DNA from: Utricularia gibba
Taxonomy: Eukaryota > Streptophyta > Magnoliopsida > Lamiales > Lentibulariaceae
Length of the DNA: 64,000 nt
Direction of reading: 5' to 3'
Assembly: GCA_002189035.1 (NCBI GenBank)
Contig: NEEC01000015.1
Span: 2,108,001-2,172,000, forward strand
In this document: positions 60,168 through 64,000 of the stretch, piece after piece
Numbering within the stretch: position 1 is the stretch's first letter
Layout of the letters: every line of letters begins with the position of its first letter
Notes under the pieces: model-generated
Seen by the model: the letters and a program-made list of their open reading frames with translations, nothing else
Told to the model about the DNA's origin: nothing
Databases searched by the model: none
Translations under genes and position numbers: made by a program

Positions 60168-60804
60168 TCCTGGTTTACAGACGTGTATGACTAATATCTA
60201 ATAAAGCCGGAAATCTACCCAGTTATCAAAGGGACAAGAGATCACATCATTGTCACTTGTGAAACCTTCTTCCCAGGGCTATTTACATTCACACGACAAA
60301 CAAGCAACTCGTACAGACAAAAAGATCAAGTCTTTAATGATACCACGACAAAGAAAACAAAATGCTGATAGAGTTGCACTCGTATTTCATTCAACAAAGG
60401 GCTCCTAAAAGGCCAACACAGAATAGTAAATGAACCAACGGTGGGGGGATTTCATACACATCCTTGAAGGGATCTTATACTTGAAACACTGTTGAAAGAA
60501 TGAAAATATGCGTATTCTACCAGAACAAGAAGACTGCCTAATGAGTGAACAATCGCATCAAAACTTTATCACAGACGATGGAGCATGTAGTGGCATGGTT
60601 GAATTTAAGTCATTACAGGAAGATAGGAATAAGTAATTAGCTGTAACAGCACATAATTTAATCCAACTTGGAGCAGAAAAGCGAATGAAACTTAGAAATG
60701 TTACCAATGATTATTATCTATACAAATAGCTCAAATTTTGGTCACCATTCTCAGCAGCTCAAAGCAGTTTAGAGAAGTAAAATAACCCTTCAAGTTGCAA
60801 TCTT
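60168..60804. other. Convergent 3' UTR interval
   Basis: Lies between the aspartyl protease and the DUF1336 gene, which end toward each other. AT-rich, with no coding frame recognised. Confidence 0.5.
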
Positions 60805-61677
60805 TCACTCGTCCTCGTTTTCACTTTCACCGCCACTACTCATTGGGAGCACCCTACTCGTCGGTATAACGCTGTCAACGAAAGTTGCGGACGACATTTC
60901 CATATGACTAATTCTCACGGCGCCGAATAATCTTTCAGGCAACTCTTCATCGTTCTGCGCTTCAACAAGAAATCCCATGTCCACTGAAACTGCGGTTACA
61001 CACCCCAACGCTAAACGTAGAATGGCTGTAGCAATTGCAGAACTTCCAATGTCGACATCGATTTCTAGATAATTTGGCCCCCGGTGATAGTAGCAGTTCA
61101 ACGCCTTCCCCAGTAAACAAGCTGAATGATTCCCGACCGCGGTTTTCACAATCCAAGGCCCTCTCACGATTTTGTTCACAATCTTGAACCTGCTATTGCG
61201 AAACGCATCTGAACCATTGATGAACTGGTGGAGCAAAGAGTTGGAGTTAAGCAGATCGTCTACTTTACTGGAGAAGTAGAAAACAGCAGAGTAATGTTCC
61301 CTTCCGGGCACTTGAAGATTCACAGCAATTATAAAAGTCTTTGTAGATCTATCACGATCCTTTGACCTGCACAACGCGTTCATAACCCGATTATCCGGTC
61401 TAGCGAGCACGTGCTCCAATTTCGCATTGGATCTGAGCCAATCGACGCCAGCCGGATTCATCAGCCACTCCCCAGCGGGAGTTTTAGACTTCCTCGAAAA
61501 GTAATTCGCTCCCCGTAGAAGAAAAACGTCACCTGGAGGTGAGGCCCAACCATTGGTACCATTTTCAAGGTCAACGTGTTTCAAGGATCCTCCGCGAATA
61601 GCTTCATTTCTCCAATCTTCTACGGTGCCCCCGGAAGAGTGTTGGTGATTCTTCTGCTTGTTCTTCCAACGGTGCAT
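60805..61677 (-). CDS. EDR2-C (DUF1336) domain protein, short form
   Basis: Single-exon gene of 290 aa starting MHRWKNKQKNHQ. It consists almost entirely of the domain found at the C-terminus of ENHANCED DISEASE RESISTANCE 2: GDVFLLRGANYFSRKSKTPAGE, WLRSNAKLEHVLARPDNRV, FIIAVNLQVPGREHYSAVFYF, RFKIVNKIVRGPWIVKTAVGN, LLGKALNCYYHRGPNYLEID, DIGSSAIATAILRLALG, ELPERLFGAVRISHMEM. The PH and START domains of full EDR2 are absent, so this is the stand-alone type (recalled relative At5g10750). The tail is acidic (SGGESENEDE). Its function is not established; EDR2 itself negatively regulates salicylate-dependent cell death. Confidence 0.92.
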   Translation of the reverse strand: MHRWKNKQKNHQHSSGGTVEDWRNEAIRGGSLKHVDLENGTNGWASPPGDVFLLRGANYFSRKSKTPAGEWLMNPAGVDWLRSNAKLEHVLARPDNRVMNALCRSKDRDRSTKTFIIAVNLQVPGREHYSAVFYFSSKVDDLLNSNSLLHQFINGSDAFRNSRFKIVNKIVRGPWIVKTAVGNHSACLLGKALNCYYHRGPNYLEIDVDIGSSAIATAILRLALGCVTAVSVDMGFLVEAQNDEELPERLFGAVRISHMEMSSATFVDSVIPTSRVLPMSSGGESENEDE

Positions 61678-63380
61678 CTTCGCAACTCCCGAGATTCGCC
61701 GCCGGCGGGGAATCTCCGCCGTAAATGGCTGATTTCCTCGAGAGTCGTGTGAAGTGAGAAGGACTAAAATAGATGAATCTACTACCGAATAAAAGGAAAT
61801 AATGAGCTATATGCCCCTGAAGTTCCTTATAATTCTTAGAACCACCCCACATGCATTCTAAGTTATAATTTCCACCTCGCGACAAAAGCTCCACATCTTT
61901 TCATTAATTTCCATCCGGCCCCGCTAACTATTCAAAATCAACGTCCTACATAAAATATTGGCGTTTACTATTTTAATAATTTAAATTATTATTTGAATAA
62001 TATTATTGTTAACATTATATATTATATGCAAAAACTTAAAATATTTTATTTCAAATTATAAAAAATAAAATTTCAAAATAAATGTATTTTCCAAAACATA
62101 TTATTTATTAAATATTTATTGTATATATAAATATGAGATTTTTTATTTCAAAAACAATAATGGATTAATAAATTTTCATGGACTTAATTCAATATCTCAT
62201 TTTTAAAGTAAGTCGAATTCCATCAAACCTAAATAAATGAATTATAGAGATACATGAGCGTATCTATTATCAACATTCCACAAAAGATATTCCTATAATA
62301 TACCTAATTCATAAATAAACATTTATGAAATATTAATTGACATTGTATTTGATGAAAACATTTTTCAAGTAAGCAAAAATTATATCTCTTTAATTTATTA
62401 AATTCAAATTTAATTCTAGATTTCTGTTTGATTAAATACAATTTGTTCATGTTGAATACAAAAAATTAAATTAAAAATGATTTTTAAAAAATAGAATTGA
62501 TTTTAGTTGATTTGTTGATTTTTAAACTCGAAACCAAAACTCTCTTTTGTATTTAATACAATAACATACGTTTTTATGACTATTATGACCATTAAGTCAA
62601 CCACATGAGTGTATCAAACACATAGAAAAATAGGTGAAAAACTCCACATCAGGTTCAACTCAATGTTGATATTTTCACTTTTATGGATAGAGAGTGTGTG
62701 ACGAAAATGACATGAATTTTTCTAGTGAAATTTTCTCCATGTGAAAGATTAAGCTGATTATTTATAAAAAATTGATGATTATTAGAGATAAAGTAATGAA
62801 GTATTTAATATATAGAAACATAATATAAAAAGCAGCTTCCAGCTTCTATAGTGATCGAGATGAACCGATAGTCCCAGGGTAAGTTTCTGGGGTCATGTCA
62901 CCTGGGTGCTTATTCTGTTCTCTTGTCAGCTTCGAACCACAGAAATGCGGCTGCATTGCTATTACATGAAACGGTATATGATGATGTGACTTTCGGACCA
63001 AATGTGCTACAGATCACACAACACTCAAAGGCAAAGCTTATTCTTTTGGGTGGAGATAAGCCACCTCAGAAAGTGGGGGGAATTGGAATTAGTTGGGATT
63101 AGCAGAAACAATATGAGGACTTGAAGTGGAATGCATCTAGGGAATAAAGCCATCAAATCTCTAGGCCACAAACAACATTCCCATCGAGGGATCAGCGCCA
63201 TTTGCATCCAATCATCTCTCAAGGTGTTTGGATGAAATAGCAAGGAACATGGTGGTGAAGGAGTGCACTGTCTTTTTTCGATAAATAGATTCTTTGTTCC
63301 CGTTACTCCCCACTCTCAAACCCCAGATGCTTGTATTGTAAAACTTCTTTCTTCATCTTCATCTTTCAAGAAGGAAACCG
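61678..63380. other. AT-rich intergenic region and GDU promoter
   Basis: 61900-62850 is strongly AT-rich, with many short open frames of no coding character and no clear terminal repeats. The right end is the promoter and leader of the GDU gene. A 72-codon minus-strand frame near 63025-63243 shows no motif. Confidence 0.5.
63279..63287 (+). promoter_or_regulatory. TATA-like element of the GDU gene
   Basis: CGATAAATA lies about 100 bp upstream of the GDU start codon. A weaker match than TATAAATA but at a sensible distance. Confidence 0.4.
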
Positions 63381-63731
63381 ATGATACGAGACACCACCAT
63401 GGTCCTTGCATTTGCGCCGCAGCCGGGTGCTTATCAACCGGAATGGCGGCAACCGATGCCGCGCCTCCTCGGTGGACTAACGGCCATGGTGGCTTTAATA
63501 GCTCTAGCTCTACTTCTCATGGCTTGCTCCTACTTCAACTGCCAAGAGCGACGGAGACAGAGGGACTTGGAGAAAGGGGAGAATGGTCCGGAAGCAAAGG
63601 CACCGCCGGTTTTCGAAGAGAAGCTGCTGGTGATCATGGCCGGCGAAGCTAAGCCAACTTTTTTAGCTACTCCGGTGGAAGTTAGGGCTTCAAAGCTGAT
63701 GAATGAAGTTACAGTCAGCAACTGTCTGTAA
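63381..63731 (+). CDS. GDU: GLUTAMINE DUMPER protein
   Basis: Small plant-specific single-pass membrane protein. Overexpression in Arabidopsis increases amino-acid export, and GDU1 acts with the RING ubiquitin ligase LOG2. Intronless, 116 aa. A short N-terminal stretch (APQPGAYQPEWRQPMPRLLGGL) leads into one membrane helix (TAMVALIALALLLMACSYF), then a basic juxtamembrane segment (CQERRRQRDLE) and the diagnostic VIMAG motif in EEKLLVIMAGEAKPTFLATP near residues 80-98. The length and domain order match the family. Starting at the second Met (MVLAFAPQ) is possible. Confidence 0.93.
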   Translation: MIRDTTMVLAFAPQPGAYQPEWRQPMPRLLGGLTAMVALIALALLLMACSYFNCQERRRQRDLEKGENGPEAKAPPVFEEKLLVIMAGEAKPTFLATPVEVRASKLMNEVTVSNCL

Positions 63732-64000
63732 ATACCATGTAGAGACAATAAGCAAATTCTTGATCTTTTCTCTTTGTTTTTTCTTGCGTGTTGAGACTTG
63801 GAGAAGATGGAGTACAGATGCTTACCCCCTTCTTTTTTTTCCCCCTTTTTTTTAAGAAAAATCAGAATGATTGGATAATTTTTAAAATTTTTGTAAGGCA
63901 CACGTTGAGAATGTAAAGTTTATGATACCCGTAAATGCATTAAGAAAAGATCTGTTCGCGTTCAGGTGTTGATTGGGGATTAAAGATTTTGCCTTTTAAG
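63732..64000 (+). other. GDU 3' UTR and downstream DNA
   Basis: T- and A-rich sequence after the GDU stop; nothing else recognised before the window ends. Confidence 0.5.

Overview
This is nuclear DNA from a flowering plant. Almost every gene is split by short GT-AG introns (about 80-600 nt), the intergenic DNA is AT-rich, and the gene content is specific to plants: two TIC (chloroplast inner-envelope import) genes, an MGDG synthase, a YUCCA auxin enzyme, a KCS elongase, an early-nodulin-like phytocyanin and a GLUTAMINE DUMPER. There are about 18 supportable protein genes in 64 kb, so the genome is compact and gene-dense. It looks more like a eudicot or another non-grass angiosperm than a cereal, but the species cannot be named from this window. 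No tRNA, rRNA, CRISPR array, intact transposon or organellar insert was recognised.

Layout from left to right: an enhancer-of-polycomb-like gene leaving the left edge (-); a Lys/Glu-rich unknown (+) sharing a divergent promoter with it; TIC236 (+, 24 exons, reconstructed in frame to 2163 aa); a CYCA2 cyclin (-); a Golgi-type single-anchor membrane protein with an in-frame 90-nt intron (-); a YUCCA (-); CCR4-homolog 6 deadenylase (+, 15 exons, one GC-AG intron); a KCS11-like ketoacyl-CoA synthase (+); a gene-poor stretch with one unrecognised open frame; a DUF642/BIIDXI cell-wall protein (+); an unknown acidic protein (-); an F-box protein (-); a TM9 endomembrane protein (+); a phytocyanin (+); ENHANCER OF RUDIMENTARY homolog (+); MGD1 (-) and TIC55 (+), divergent on one 0.77-kb promoter; an aspartyl protease (+); a short EDR2-C/DUF1336 protein (-); and a GDU (+). 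AT-rich DNA fills the gaps.

Three themes stand out. (1) Three chloroplast-envelope genes (TIC236, MGD1, TIC55) lie within 50 kb, and the last two share a promoter. (2) The gene content matches, from memory, several paralogous Arabidopsis segments (At2g24.8-26.6, At4g31.7-32.6, At5g10.7-11.4, At5g25.1-25.4), so the window probably preserves an older, less fractionated angiosperm gene order. (3) Five genes (the 4.2-kb unknown, KCS, DUF642, F-box, MGD1) each look interrupted by one missing base, four of them in a run of three or more identical bases. This is more likely a consensus error in the assembly than five independent lesions. No previously undescribed system was found; the most unusual items are the in-frame intron, the start codon that ends its own exon in the ER homolog, and the MGD1/TIC55 divergent pair.
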